NCBI RefSeq assembly: GCF_002356075.1
Contig: NZ_AP017902.1
Span: 1 to 64,000 of the forward strand
Source: Mycoplasmopsis bovigenitalium
Lineage (GTDB): Bacteria; Bacillota_I; Bacilli_A; Mycoplasmatales; Metamycoplasmataceae
DNA length: 64,000 bases
Direction: 5' to 3'
In this document: positions 33,920 to 46,018 of the stretch, in pieces
Numbering within the stretch: the stretch's first letter is position 1
Layout: each line of letters begins with the position of its first letter
Position numbers and translations under genes: made by a program
Notes under the pieces: model-generated
Database searches by the model: none
What the model was told of the DNA's origin: nothing
The model's input: the letters and a program-made list of their open reading frames with translations, nothing else

Positions 33920-35098
33920 ATGAAAATAATTACTAAATTACCACAAAACATTAATAAATATGATTATTTATTTATTGGTTCAGGACTAAGTACTGCCACT
34001 GTTTGTGCTACTTTGCCAGCTGATAAAAAAATCTTAGTTATTGAAAAAAGACCTCACATTGCCGGAAACGTTTTTGATTACGACGAAAAAGGAATTTTAG
34101 TGCACAAATATGGCCCACATATTTTTCACACAAATGATGAAGAAGTATTTACATTTTTGAATAAATTTGCAAAATTCAATTCTTATAAAAATGTAGTTGA
34201 AGCGAAAATTGATGATAATTTAATTCCACTACCAATTAATATAAATTCAATTAAAATCCTATTTCCAAATGAAGCACAAGAATTCATAAATTATTTAAAA
34301 TCTCAGTTTCCAAATCAAGAAAAAATTACTATTTTAGAATTGTCAAAATTAGATAAGTTCCAACATATTTATCAAACAATTTACAATCGTGTTTTTGCAA
34401 GTTACACTTCAAAAATGTGAAATAAAAGTATTGAAGAACTAGACGCTTCTGTGTTTGCTAGGGTACCAATTTATTTAAGTGAAAGAAACACTTATTTTAC
34501 TGATAAATTTGAGGGATTACCAGTTCAAGGTTACACAAAGATGGTTGAAAATATGATGTCAAGCAACAATATTGATATCATATTTAACACCAATATATCT
34601 GAAGTAATAAATTTCCAAAACAATTCAATTTATATTGAAAATAGTAAAATTGATATACCAATAATTAACTGTGCTCCTATTGATGAAATATTTGGATACA
34701 AATTCGGTAAATTAACTTATAGATCACTTAATATTGAATTTGAAACATTAGGTGTAAAAAGCTTACAAAAAACAGCTGTTGTTAACTATCCTGAACACAT
34801 ATCAATGACAAGAATTACTGAATATAAGAATTTTTACCCTGAAAAAAATATTGATATTGAGCAAACTATTATTTCGAAAGAATACCCTGGCGATTTTGAC
34901 GAAAATTCACAATTATTTTCGGAAAGATATTACCCTATTCCAAACGATATTTCTAAAGATCAATATTCAAAATACTTGTTAGAAGCTCAAAATTATCCTA
35001 ACCTTTATCACTTAGGCAGACTAGCCAAATATGAGTATGTAAATATGGACCAAATTGTAAGAAAAGCACTAGATTTTGCTGAAAAATTAGACAAATAA
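33920..35098 (+). CDS. glf: UDP-galactopyranose mutase
   Basis: The 392-aa FAD enzyme has FIGSGLSTATVCA at the N-terminus, VIEKRPHIAGNVFD, and the family signature KYGPHIFHTN. The C-terminus (YHLGRLAKYEYVNMDQIV) is the usual FAD-contact segment. It turns UDP-galactopyranose into UDP-galactofuranose, the donor for galactan capsules or galactofuranosyl lipids. The ribosome site AAAGGA lies inside the end of galE. A terminator follows directly. No galactofuranosyltransferase is adjacent; the GT2 at 10.8 kb is one candidate. Confidence 0.93.
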
Positions 35099-35121
35099 GT
35101 AAGCTAATTGCTTGCTTTTTT
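35097..35121 (+). terminator. Terminator after glf
   Basis: Stem AAGTAAGC / GCTTGCTT (one G-U pair), then a T-run. It overlaps the last base of the stop region. Confidence 0.7.
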
Positions 35122-35347
35122 TGTTGCTCAAATAATTAAAGTTACTTATGAATTTTGGATATTCGAATATGCTATAAATTGGAATTTTGATTCAATTGTT
35201 TATTGAAATTTCTAGTCATTTTTACTAAATTTATAAATTTGTTATTTTTATTTTAACTTCAACGTATAAATTTATGTTATGAATTTATATATTTAATTAT
35301 TTATTTTTAGAAGTAAAATAAAAACACAAGTATTAGGGGTAAATATT

Positions 35348-37906
35348 ATGAAAAAAAATAAAATTAAAAAATTGTCTTTAAGTCTTTTATCTGTTGTATC
35401 TATCTTTGCAGCAGGATCATTTGTTTTTAGTTGTGAAGTTTCTGACAATAATTCTAAAAAAAATACTGGAAAGATAACATTTGGCGTAACACACGGTGTT
35501 ATGGTTGATGATGATAAAAAAACTAATGCTGCAACCACTGATATAGATGGAAATGTTGACATTCATAAAGTAATTGACACTAATAGCAATAATAACACTG
35601 GTGGTGAAGAGAAAAAGCACACGGACGCAGCTGGAGATTTAATAGGTAATAGTCAAGGAAATCACACTGGTGTAATACCAAAAACTAATTTTGATAATTC
35701 AAACCGAAATGATAAGGAAACTACATCTAAATCAAACGTAGACAAACAAAAAAATGGTGGAAATAATAATTCAACAGACCCTTTTAATGCTAAAACAGAC
35801 AAAACCCCCAATAATTATCAAAATATTAATGACAAAAGAACCACTTCTAATAAAACTGAAAAAGATAAACCAGCTACTGAAACAAATCAGCCAATTTCAA
35901 CAAACCCTTTTGACGAAAATAAACAAATTTCTAAAGAAAACGAAAATAATTCAGCTGATAATTCTGCAGACAAATTAAGTGCTAATAATAAAAATAATCA
36001 AGAAGTTAGACCTTCTAAAGTAGCTGATAGTTCATTTTATCCAACTCAACCAACTCAACCATTCAATGAAATTTCTATGCAAGAACAAGAAATTAAAAAT
36101 AAAATTTTATCTACTAAAAACTTAGCATCAAACTTCTATTCACATCCTGACTTTAAATTTAAGGAAGCTTCTTTAATTATTAAGGGCGATGGTAAAGACG
36201 CTAAAAAGTTGGAATTAGTTGATAAATCTGGGCGTCCCGTTGAAGGGGTTAAATGATTTATTAAAGCTCAGTATCCAGAAGAAATGGTTTATTCATCAAG
36301 TGAAAAAACACCTCAAGATGTTTCGATAAGCATAACTAGTGGCGGAGTTGTGACAGGCAAGGAACACGAGCAGGAACAAAGAAGTTATCAAGTTTGAGCA
36401 GAATATAAAGGTTATTTATTTAGAACAATTGTCCGTGTTCTTTCGAAATTTGAAGTTAAAGCATTAAACGAAGAAACATTATCTATTGAAAAAGTTAGGG
36501 AAATTACAAAGAATTGACACAATTTATCTGATGTTATCAAAGCCCGGAATGCATATGATTGAATTTCTAAAAATGTTAAGTATCAAGAACGAGGTGATCT
36601 AGTATCTGACCAGACAGCTTACTCATGTTTAATTGAAAACCTTTGTGTTTGTGCGGGTTATGCCAAAGGTTTTCAAATGTTTATGAATGAATTAAATATT
36701 CCATCTAAAACTATTGTTGGCTGAGTTAGAAATGAGTGACATATTTGAAACCTTGTTGAGCTTGAGGGTAAATGGTACCACGTGGATGTTACTTGAGATG
36801 CTAATACAGAATTTACTAAATATGGTAAAAAAACAAGAGCAACTTCATACACATACTTTTTAGTAAATGATAATGATATTGCACCTGGTAGAAAATATAA
36901 CAACTATATCCCTAAGTCTTTGATGGGCGAAAAATATAGAGGATTCCAATTAGAAGGTCTGATAAAAAGTGAAGAAGATATTCGCAAAATTGTTGAGATG
37001 CAAGTGAGTTCAAAATATAATTCTGATTCAAAATTTGTAAGTTTTGTTACTGGTAATTCATTCACTGATCATGCAATGGTAGAAAGAATTATTAAAGAGA
37101 AAACTGGACATGATGTTGGCGAAAAACATACAGGATATAGAAATAATTTTAGAACTTTAAAATATAAATTTTCTATTGATTCGAGCAAAATTAATAATAT
37201 AAAAACAATTCAACTGAAAGCGGATAATTTTAAAAATGATAAAAGTGACTATATTATTAAAGTTTCTGGCGTAGATCTTCCTACTTTAACAAAAGAAAAT
37301 ATTTGAGTTAAAGGTGCCTATATTGAAAAAGTTGAACAATCTGGTAGTGAATATCTAGTTTACTTATCAAATTTCAATAATTTTGGCAAATCTGATGTTG
37401 AATTATCTGTTTATAAAATAGGATATAAATTTAATATAGATAATTTAGGAAAGTTAAGTTTTGATGTTAAACGGCACAATAAACCTCAAGCAAAATTTAT
37501 TGGAGTTGATGATAATTCCGGCATTTTACAAAACCTAGATTTAGATATGGAATATCGTTTAGGTTTAGATGAATGAAAAGATATAACAAATAATAAAATT
37601 GAGTTAAATGGTATTGGTACAAAATTAATTTCAATAAGAAAAAAATCATCAAAATCAATGATGGCTTCTGAAATTCAAATTATAAAACCACAAAAATATT
37701 CATATATTGATAAAGAAGTAAAAGTTTATAACAATAAAATTATTGGTGTTGATAGTAATATGGAATATCGTTTAATAAACACTCGTAATTGACAAGATAT
37801 TAATTCAATTTATCTCGAAAACTTAAAACCCGGAACGTATGAAGTAAGAATTAAACCAGGTGAAAATCTTCTGGCTTCTGAATCGATTAAATTGAATATT
37901 AATTAG
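35348..37906 (+). CDS. Transglutaminase-like surface lipoprotein 2
   Basis: The 852-aa product has a lipoprotein signal with the cysteine at residue 29 (FVFSC), then an Asn/Lys/Thr-rich linker of about 220 residues. The transglutaminase-like core has C435 (VCAGYA), H465 (WHIWN) and D480 (HVDVTW). Two C-terminal repeats contain MEYRL. It is paralogous to the gene at 4917: the same motif order, with shared HWHNLS-like and AYDWISKN segments, but a shorter N-terminus. The start follows AGGGG. It is alone between terminators. It is probably a surface enzyme acting on proteins; the substrate is unknown. Confidence 0.8.
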
Positions 37907-37908
37907 CA

Positions 37909-37948
37909 AAAATAAACACCAAGATTTTCCCTTGGTGTTTATTTTTTC
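37909..37948. terminator. Bidirectional terminator
   Basis: Stem AAATAAACACCAAG / CTTGGTGTTTATTT with a short loop and T-runs in both directions, between convergent genes. Confidence 0.8.
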
Positions 37949-37955
37949 AATTGAA

Positions 37956-39761
37956 TTAGTCAAATTGTGATTTATAAAGTTTTGCATAGCGGCCTTGCAA
38001 GGCAAGCAATGATTCATGATTTCCGCGTTCAACAATTTCGCCATTATCAATAAATAAAATTAAATCAGCGTTTTTGATTGTACTTAATCTATGAGCGATG
38101 ACAACACTGGTTTTGTTTTTCATTATTGAATTTGCCAATGCATCTTGTATAACTTTTTCAGTATTTGTGTCAATATTTGATGTGGCTTCATCAAGTATTA
38201 ATATTTTTTTATCGCCTAAAATTGCTCTAGAAATTGAAAGCAATTGTTTTTCGCCTTTTGAAAGAAGGGAGTCATTGTTTTGTAATAATGTTTGGTATCC
38301 TTTTTCAAGTCTTAAAACTAAATCATGAGCGGAAACTAGTGATGTTGATTCATAAACTTGGTGTTCTTTGGCGTTTTGGTTGCCAATCATAATGTTGTTC
38401 ATAACCGTGTCTTTAAACATGAATGAGTCTTGAAGAACAACAGCCATTGATTTATTTAAACTATTTTTGTTAATGTTTTTTAATTCATAGCCGTCAATAG
38501 TGATTGAACCTTTTTCATAGTCATAAAATTTACTTAATAAATTAATGACTGTTGTTTTTCCTGCTCCTGTTGGCCCAACAAGGGCAATAGTTTGGCCTGG
38601 AAGCGCCTCAAAAGAAGCGTTTTTAAGTTGCCAGTTTTCTTTTGTTGTGTCGTATCTAAAACTTACGTTATTGAATATAATATGGCCTTTAACATTGTTT
38701 AATTCAGTAGTTTCATGTGAGGTATCTGGTTCTTTAAGCTTCAAAATGTCATTAATTCTGGCAGTAGAAATAACACCATTTTGTGAGTTAAAAATTGTCA
38801 TAATAATACCCTGTAATGCACCGGTAACATTATGCAGAAGTCCGACATAGGCAATAACAAATCCAACATCTGGGACTTTTGTTATTGCTCCAAATAGTGG
38901 AATTGAGGCGTTTTTGAATCATAATGCTAACGCTGTTGCAATCAATACAACAAGGTTTGTACACATAATAAATCAAGGTATAAACATTTGTGTATACAAG
39001 TCAGCCACAAAGGCATGATTTTTGATATCTAAAGCAATTTTATTGAATTTTTGTTCAGAATTTTGTTGTCTACCGAATGTTTTTGTGATTTTCATGTTTT
39101 TGACTGATTCTTCAACATATGCATTCAAATCGCCAAAATCATCTCAGACTTTTTTAACATATGGGCGTGACTTTTTAATCATTACAAGCCCAATTGAGAA
39201 CAATGCAAAAGTAGTTATAATGACAATAAGTGTAATATTTGTGCTATAAACAAACATCATTATTACAGTGATTATTAGGTGAGCAATATTTGAAAAAGTT
39301 TGTAAAAGCAATTGACTTAGTGTGCCACAAATATTATTTATATCGTTAACTAAGGTTGATATTAAATTTCCTGCTTTATTTCTATCATAATAAGAAATAG
39401 GCATTTTCAACAATTTTTGCATTGCAATTTTTCTCATATTCATAGCCGTAGAATAACTAACAACAATATAAATTCGAAATTCTAGACTTCTTAATATTGC
39501 ATACAAAATAAATGAAGCCAACATAATTATTATTAATATTAAAAATGTTTTGTCATCAAATGCTTCTTTTTGCTCAAAAACATTTTTTGTCAATGTTTTT
39601 GAAACAATTTGGCCACTTAAAATAATTCCAATAATATATGTAACTGAGTTAAAAATTGTTGTTAGAATACCAAAAAAGAATAATCAGGCGCTTTTTTGCG
39701 AATATTTGCCAACAAGTTTAATTAGGCCAAGTGTTGAGCCAAACTTTGTTTGTTTTTTCAT
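37956..39761 (-). CDS. ABC exporter half-transporter, subunit 2
   Basis: The 601-aa half-transporter has about six membrane segments (residues 20-310) and an ATPase domain. Walker A is GPTGAGKTT, Walker B ILILDEATSNIDT with the catalytic Glu, and the switch His is in VIAHRLSTI. The signature is degenerate: LLSKGEKQLLSISRA instead of LSGGQ. It starts at ATG with AAAGGAG, about 12 bases after the upstream gene's family stop, so it is cotranslated with it. The two subunits probably form a heterodimeric exporter of the type with one consensus and one degenerate ATP site. The substrate is unknown: drugs, lipids or peptides. Confidence 0.85.
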
Positions 39762-39781
39762 GACTACTCCTTTCTATGCTT

Positions 39782-41572
39782 CTAATTGACTTGCGTGAAT
39801 TTGTGAATAAAATTCGCAGTTTTTAATAAGCTCTTCCCCTGTGTGCCTTGAGCAATAATTTGTCCTGATTCCATAACAATTATTTGTTCACATTTTTTAA
39901 GTGCCCCAATTTTTTGTGAAATTAAAATAGTTGTACATTCATAGTTGTTTGTTATGTTTTCAATAACTTTTTTAGTAGTTATATTATCAAGAGCACTTGT
40001 TGAATCGTCTAGTATTAATATTTTTGGTTTTCTTAATAGTGTTCGCGCTATTGAAAGTCTTTGTTTTTGTCCACCTGAAAGATTAGTTGCGCCCTGTGTG
40101 ATTGGGTGGTCTAAATTATCATCAAATTTATAAACAAAATCATATGCGCAAGCGTTTTTTAATGCTTCATTTATTTCTTGGTCATTTGCATTTGGTTTAG
40201 CTCATTGCATATTTGAACGAATTGTTCCCGAAAAAAGCATTGGGTCTTGATAAACAATTCCGACTGTTTGTAGTAGTTGCTCTGTGTTAATTTGGTTAAC
40301 TTCTTGGTTAGCAATCTTAATTGAGCCTTCATCATACAAGTAATTATTTAGTAATAAAGATACAAGTGTTGATTTTCCAGATGCAAATAAACCAATAATA
40401 CCAAGCGTAGTTTTATAGGGGATAGTTAAATTAATGTTTTTCAATGAGTAATTTGGATTATCTTTGTAGTATTTAAAATTAAGATTTTCTATGTTTATGT
40501 TATAGTCAATATTTTTACCTTCTTCAATTATTTTTAAGCCTTTTTCAACAAATAATGCATCAGCATTCGTGTTTAAAATTTCAACAATTCGAGTTGCGGA
40601 AACTCTTGCACTAAATGCAAAACGTAAAAACATTGTGATTAACAAAATACCAAAACCAATTATTCATAAGTAGTCGATAAAAATATTTACTTGAACAAGG
40701 GTATTTACTGTAGCATTTTTTGTAATAACTTCATTTCTCGCTCAGAATAATATTCCAATTTGAACAAAGTTCATAACAGCAAAGAAAATTGGATATAAAA
40801 CTGATACGGTTGTGTTAAATGAAACGTTATATTTTAGTCATGCTGCGTTGGTTGTATTGAATTTATCTAGTCTTTTTTGTTCAAGATTATAAGTTTTGAT
40901 GGTAGAAGCCCCCTTGATGTTTTCATCAATTTCCTTGGTTACTTCTTCAATTTGTTGTTGAACTTTTTTGATTTTTGGGCTTGATATTTTTCCAATTGCA
41001 AACAATATTAAAAATAGTAATGGGACAACTAATAATATTATTAGGGCTAATATTCAATTGACAAAGAATGACATTATTGCCCCACCAATAATCATTAAAA
41101 ATCCTTTTAACATTGTTCTTAGACCTGAAACTAAAAAGTCTCAGAAAACTGCAACGTCATTAGAAATTTTTGTCATTATTGATTCAGGTTTTAAATCAGA
41201 AATGTTTTTTAGACTCAAATTATTGATTTTTTCAAACAATTTAACTCTGTAGAAATATGAAGCCCGTTCGCCAGCTCTTACATACATAAATGTTGTTATG
41301 AATGATAACAATCCAACAACTAAACATTGAATAAGTATTATTCCGATTAATCAATTTCGTACATAATCTCTGTCTGCTTCATTGAATAAGATTCACCCTT
41401 TTACAACTTCAATAGTAATTTTTTGCTTTTGGTCATCAAAAATTAATTTAATAAACTGTGAAATCATATTTGGAATAAAGAAGCTTATTATTGATGTAAG
41501 AAATATCAAAAAGCCGCCAAAAATGAATTCAAATTTCACTCTTTTTGGCAAAATAGAAATTAGTTTAAGCAT
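39782..41572 (-). CDS. ABC exporter half-transporter, subunit 1
   Basis: The 596-aa product has an N-terminal membrane domain and an ATPase domain. Walker A is GLFASGKST, the signature is intact (LSGGQKQRLSIART), and Walker B has Asp in place of the catalytic Glu (ILILDDSTSALD). This pairs with the degenerate signature of subunit 2, as in TM287/288-type heterodimers. The C-terminus is odd. After AQGTQ the expected family ending (EELIKNCEFYSQIHASQLEA) is found in another frame, which would stop at 39774. The G4 run near 39837 is the likely indel site, and the current frame stops at 39782. First of a two-gene operon. GGGGG precedes the ATG. Confidence 0.82.
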
Positions 41573-41609
41573 AATCCCCCTTTCCTTTTTCTTTTGAAAA
41601 ATGAATTAA

Positions 41610-43436
41610 TTAGTTAATTTTGAATATTTTTTTACCTAGTTTAATATATTCATCAATTAATGATTCAAAGTATTCGAAACCTACTTTATAGAAATTATCA
41701 TCTTTTAAATCTACATCTACTGATTTAAGTGTGTTTAATGGTCAATCTCTATCACCGGCAGATAAAAAGTTATTAATGTATTTTGTTAAAAATGACTCTC
41801 CTTCTTTTTTATATTTACTAAAGAAGAAGTTTGCAACAAGTTGGCCAATAGCGTATTTGTAAACATAGAATCCATAGTAAAAGTGCGGAACAGTTACGCA
41901 ATATATTTGGTCATTTTTATTAAATTTTGTTTTCTTTGTTGAATATTTCATTGAATTTTTGTGGTAAATTTTCGCCAAAGATTCATAACTGGCACCTACT
42001 TCGCCATTTTCGATTGCTTTATACAAATCAAATTCATAGTTTGCTCAAATAGTTTGGCGATAAACTGTGCCAATAAATCCGTCTATCATGCTTTCAATAA
42101 TTTTGAACTTAAATAAATTACTTTTGGAATTTTTTAATAAGTGGTCATATAACATTAATTCATTAAATATTGAAGCTATTTCTGCTAAAAATATAGGGTA
42201 AGCAGCATTGTGCATTTCATTGTTTTTATCACTAAAATATGAATGCATTGAGTGACCTAGTTCGTGCGCTAAAGTTTCAACAGAACGTAGGTCTCCATCG
42301 AAGTTCATTAAAATATATTTTTTGTCCAATCCATAGGTAGAACCAATTGAATACGCACCAGACATTTTGTTATCAATAGTCATAAAATCAATTCAATTTT
42401 CGCTGTAAGATCTTTTGATTGTGTTGTGGTATTCCTCACCAAAAGGTTCAAGGGCATCTAAAACAATTTGTTTCATTTGCTCTACTGTATATGTTGATTT
42501 TACATTCACTAGTTCTCTAAACGAGTCATATTTTGGACGATATTTTTCTTTGAATTTAGCCTCATAAAATTTTTTAAATCATTTGTTTCTTTTTGCTACT
42601 AATGTTTTTAGCGAGCTAACTTTGTCAAAAAGAGATAAAAGTAATTCTTCATCAACTCTATCAGAATATGTAAGCATTTGTACTGAGTTTTTATATGATC
42701 TAATTTTTGCTTTTGTGCCAATTGAATTAAATTGTTGAAACAGTAAATTTGCTAGTGAGTCTTTGTGTTTTAAACTAGCATTTTTTCAATTAATTGCCGC
42801 GTTTTTTCTTAGCACTGAATCATTTGATTTCATTAATTTTATTCTTAGTGCAGGTGATAATTTGTGTTTATTACCTTTTGAATCTAACGGATAACCATAA
42901 TCAAGTTCTGCATCAGTAATTAAGTCAAAAACGCCTTCATAAGAGGGCTGAGCATTTGCTAGTTTAACAATATATTCTTCAACATTATCTTCTAATTTGT
43001 GAGAATAATCATCAATTGATGCTTGCAGTAATTTTTTATAAGATTTCAATCTAGGATCATTGACTCATTCTTTCATTTTTTCAATGTTTTTGTAAAATCT
43101 TACAGTTTCTGAACCAAGTTGCTCAGCAATATTTTGGTTAATTAAATCTCACTGGTTGCTCAATTCATTAAATTCAGTATTTGTAAGTTCTCTGTTCAAA
43201 TTATTTGAGATATAGTTGCTTATTTTATTGTTTAGAATTCCTACATTAACTGAATAATTTAGGTAATCTAAATAATTTTCAATTGAATCGTATTTTGAGT
43301 CTTTAACTTCAATTGAGTATTGCATAGCTTGTTTATATTGATCAAATAAATCGTTAATTGTCTTACCATCAAGTAGATATTCTAGGTCAAAAAGATATTG
43401 TTTTTCAACCTCTTTTACGTTTTTATATTGTTTCAT
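41610..43436 (-). CDS. pepF: Oligoendopeptidase F
   Basis: The 608-aa M3-family zinc metallopeptidase has the HELGH zinc motif at about residues 391-395, followed by SMHSYFSD. A conserved C-terminal segment, [12 protein letters not shown], helps form the active site. It cleaves short peptides in the cytoplasm, supplying amino acids to an organism with few biosynthetic routes. Several TGA codons fall at conserved Trp positions. The ATG follows a G-rich site (GGGGGG); an in-frame TTG four codons upstream is unlikely. Length matches the family. Confidence 0.92.
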
Positions 43437-43612
43437 ACTACCCCCCAATTTTTTATTATTTTATTATATTACAATAGTCTAAATTAATTCATTTATATAA
43501 ACACTTAAGAATTTATCCCAATTCAATAGTAATATTATTGATATAGGTAAAAAAATAAGATAAATATTCAAAAATTTTTGCTATATTTTTTTATATAAAT
43601 TTTAAAGTAATT

Positions 43613-43800
43613 TATAATTCTCCATTATGAAAGACATAAGAGGTTTTAACACTAGAAAAATATTAAGTATTTTTTCAAGCGAATTTTGTACTTCGCTGTG
43701 TTTTTCTTATGGCGAATACTTCGAAAATATATTTGATTTAGCTTCCTCCGTTAATTACTAGTTTTACTAGTAGAAATTTAATAAAAAAACAAACAAAACT
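43613..43800 (+). promoter_or_regulatory. Promoter and structured leader of potABCD
   Basis: TATAAT (43613-43618) is followed by about 190 bases before potA. The leader can form AGCGAA / TTCGCT (43679-43697). The TTCGCT arm could instead pair with GGCGAA near 43711, so two exclusive hairpins are possible. An outer AAGTATT / AATACTT pair and a palindrome ACTAGTTTTACTAGT (about 43758-43772) are also present. I cannot match it to a known riboswitch class. Confidence 0.4.
43627..43761 (+). CDS. Possible 44-aa leader peptide of potABCD
   Basis: ATG lies nine bases after the -10 box, so it would be translated without a leader. The peptide contains three Cys/Ser-rich stretches (FSSEFCTSLCFSYG). It overlaps the stem-loops of the pot leader. 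It may be chance; no ribosome site, and no homologue that I recognise. Confidence 0.25.
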   Translation: MKDIRGFNTRKILSIFSSEFCTSLCFSYGEYFENIFDLASSVNY

Positions 43801-43812
43801 AAGGAGAGAACT

Positions 43813-45183
43813 ATGAAAAAAAATCGTAACGTTCGCAATGTTATCGAGCTTAAAGAAGTAGTTAAAGAGTTCGAAGACAAAGTAGTTTTAGAAAACGTTA
43901 ATTTAGAAATTAAAAAAGGTGAATTTATTACATTATTAGGACCATCAGGTTCTGGAAAAACAACAATTTTAAGATTAATTGCAGGTTTTGAAAGAGCAAC
44001 TCGGGGTGAAATTAAATTTCACGACCGGGACATTAAAGATTTACCACCACACAAAAGAGATTTATCAACAATTTTTCAAGATTATGCACTTTTTCCAAAC
44101 TTAAATGTTGAAGGTAACATTAAATATGGTTTGGCACTAAAAAGAATACCTAAAGAAACAATTAATCCTAAATATGAAAAATTATTAGTTGAAAAACAAA
44201 AACAATGAACAAAAAAAGCTAATGATGAAATGGCCAAACTTGACAAACTTCAAACAAGATATGAATTAGAAATGGAAGCATTAAAACCTAATTCACTACC
44301 TTACAAAAGAAGACAAAAATATTTAGATAGATCTGACTTTATTTATTCATACTGAGAAAACTATGTTGCAACAAAAACTGAAGACTTTGAAAAGAAATAT
44401 CTAACACGTAGAATTTCTAAAGAAGAAATGAATCAAGAAGTTGCTAAAATTGTTGAACTAGTTGGCTTAAAAGGTTCAGAAACTAAAGCAATTAATGAAC
44501 TATCTGGTGGTATGAAACAACGTGTTGCACTTGCTCGTTCACTTGTTATTGAGCCTGAAATTTTACTTCTTGACGAACCATTGAGTGCGCTTGATGCTAA
44601 AATTAGAGTAAAAATGCAAAAATTACTAAGAAATATTCAACAACGTCTAGGAATTACATTCATTTTTGTTACTCATGACCAAGATGAAGCACTTGAACTT
44701 TCAGATAGAGTGGCAATCATGCGTGATGGTGTTATTGAGCAATATGACACTCCAAAACAAATTTATGACTATCCAGTAAACAAATGAGTTGCAAACTTTA
44801 TTGGTTCATCAAACATTTACAATGCAATTTTCAATGAAGATGCAACAGTTACATTTATGGATAAAACATTCAAAACTATTCATGATGAAGATGAATTTGT
44901 TGCAGGCAGCGAAGTTGATGTTTTAATTCGTCCAGAAGATATTGACATTATGGACGCATCTGAAACTAAAAAAACCAATGGACTTATTGGTAAAATTGTT
45001 GATATTACTTACCGTGGAAGCTACTACTATTTAAAAGTTGACTTCAAAAACGGTTTTAGCATTTTCGTTGAAACTGCTAAAAAATTCGATTTAGACCAAG
45101 AAGTTTCAATTTCTTGAACAATCGACTCAATTCACATTATGGCAAAAGACTCGAAATGAGATTATTCATCTGATGAATACTAA
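43813..45183 (+). CDS. potA: Spermidine/putrescine ABC transporter ATPase
   Basis: The 456-aa ATPase has Walker [10 protein letters not shown] (residues 43-51), Q-loop FQDYALFP, signature LSGGMKQR (about 230), Walker [13 protein letters not shown] and a C-terminal TOBE-like regulatory domain (LIRPEDID onward). Between the Q-loop region and the signature there is a basic insertion of about 90 residues (about 113-205). Such insertions are usual for mycoplasma PotA. It powers polyamine import with PotBCD. Strong AAGGAG site. Its end overlaps potB by 11 bases, so translation is coupled. Confidence 0.92.
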
Positions 45184-46018
45184 ATTTAAAAGTTCATTAG
45201 GATTTAACAAACAACTTTTATTACTTTTACCATATGTGTTTATTGCAATCTTTTTGATTGTTCTTCCAATGATTTTAATTGTTGTTCAGGCTTTTACACC
45301 TCGCGAAAATTTTGACACAGCATTATTAATCAAACAATTTAATACTTGAGTAATTATTGGCAGAAGTTTAAGAATTGGTGTAATTTCATCAATATTGTGT
45401 TTATTAATTGGTTTTCCATATGCATATTTTGTTGCAACAACAAAAAGCAAAATATTACAAGTTTATGCAATGAGTCTTATTCTTTCACCAATGGTTATTT
45501 TCACAATTGCTAAAATTTATGCAATTAGAGGATTTTTCCTAAGCATTTTTGACGAAGACGTCTTAAATTCAGAATGATTCATGATTTTAGCGCTAACATA
45601 CCTTAACTTACCATACATGATAATGCCGCTTTATTCTGTTTTTAAAGATATGCCTAAAAACATCATTGAGGCTAGTTCAGATTTAGGTTACAACAGATTT
45701 CAAACTTTATTTAAAGTTGTTATTCCATACAGTTTTAAAGCGATTTTATCAGGCTTAAGTTTAATCTTTTTAGCATCAGCAACCACCTTTGTTATTAGTG
45801 ATAAATTATTGCCAAACCCAGCCCAACTGCAAACAGTTGGTTCGCTAATTAACCAATACTCTGACCCATCAAATGCTTATGAACTTTCAACTGGTTCAGT
45901 GCTTGTTTTAGTAGTCAGTGCAATATTCATTGGTTGCTATGCAATGATTAATTTTGTACCACGTTTAATAATTAGACTAGCAGCTACAAAATCAAGAAAA
46001 GGGGTAAAAAATGAATAA
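45173..46018 (+). CDS. potB: Spermidine/putrescine ABC transporter permease PotB
   Basis: The 281-aa membrane permease has about six helices and the ATPase-contact EAA loop (IIEASSDLGYNRFQTLFKVVIP). It starts inside the end of potA and overlaps potC by eight bases. It forms the membrane channel with PotC. Confidence 0.9.

Noticed and set aside
43613-43800. Known riboswitch (purine, TPP, preQ1, SAM, Mg) before potA
   Set aside because: I could not find the core motifs of any of these classes; reported only as an unknown structured leader.
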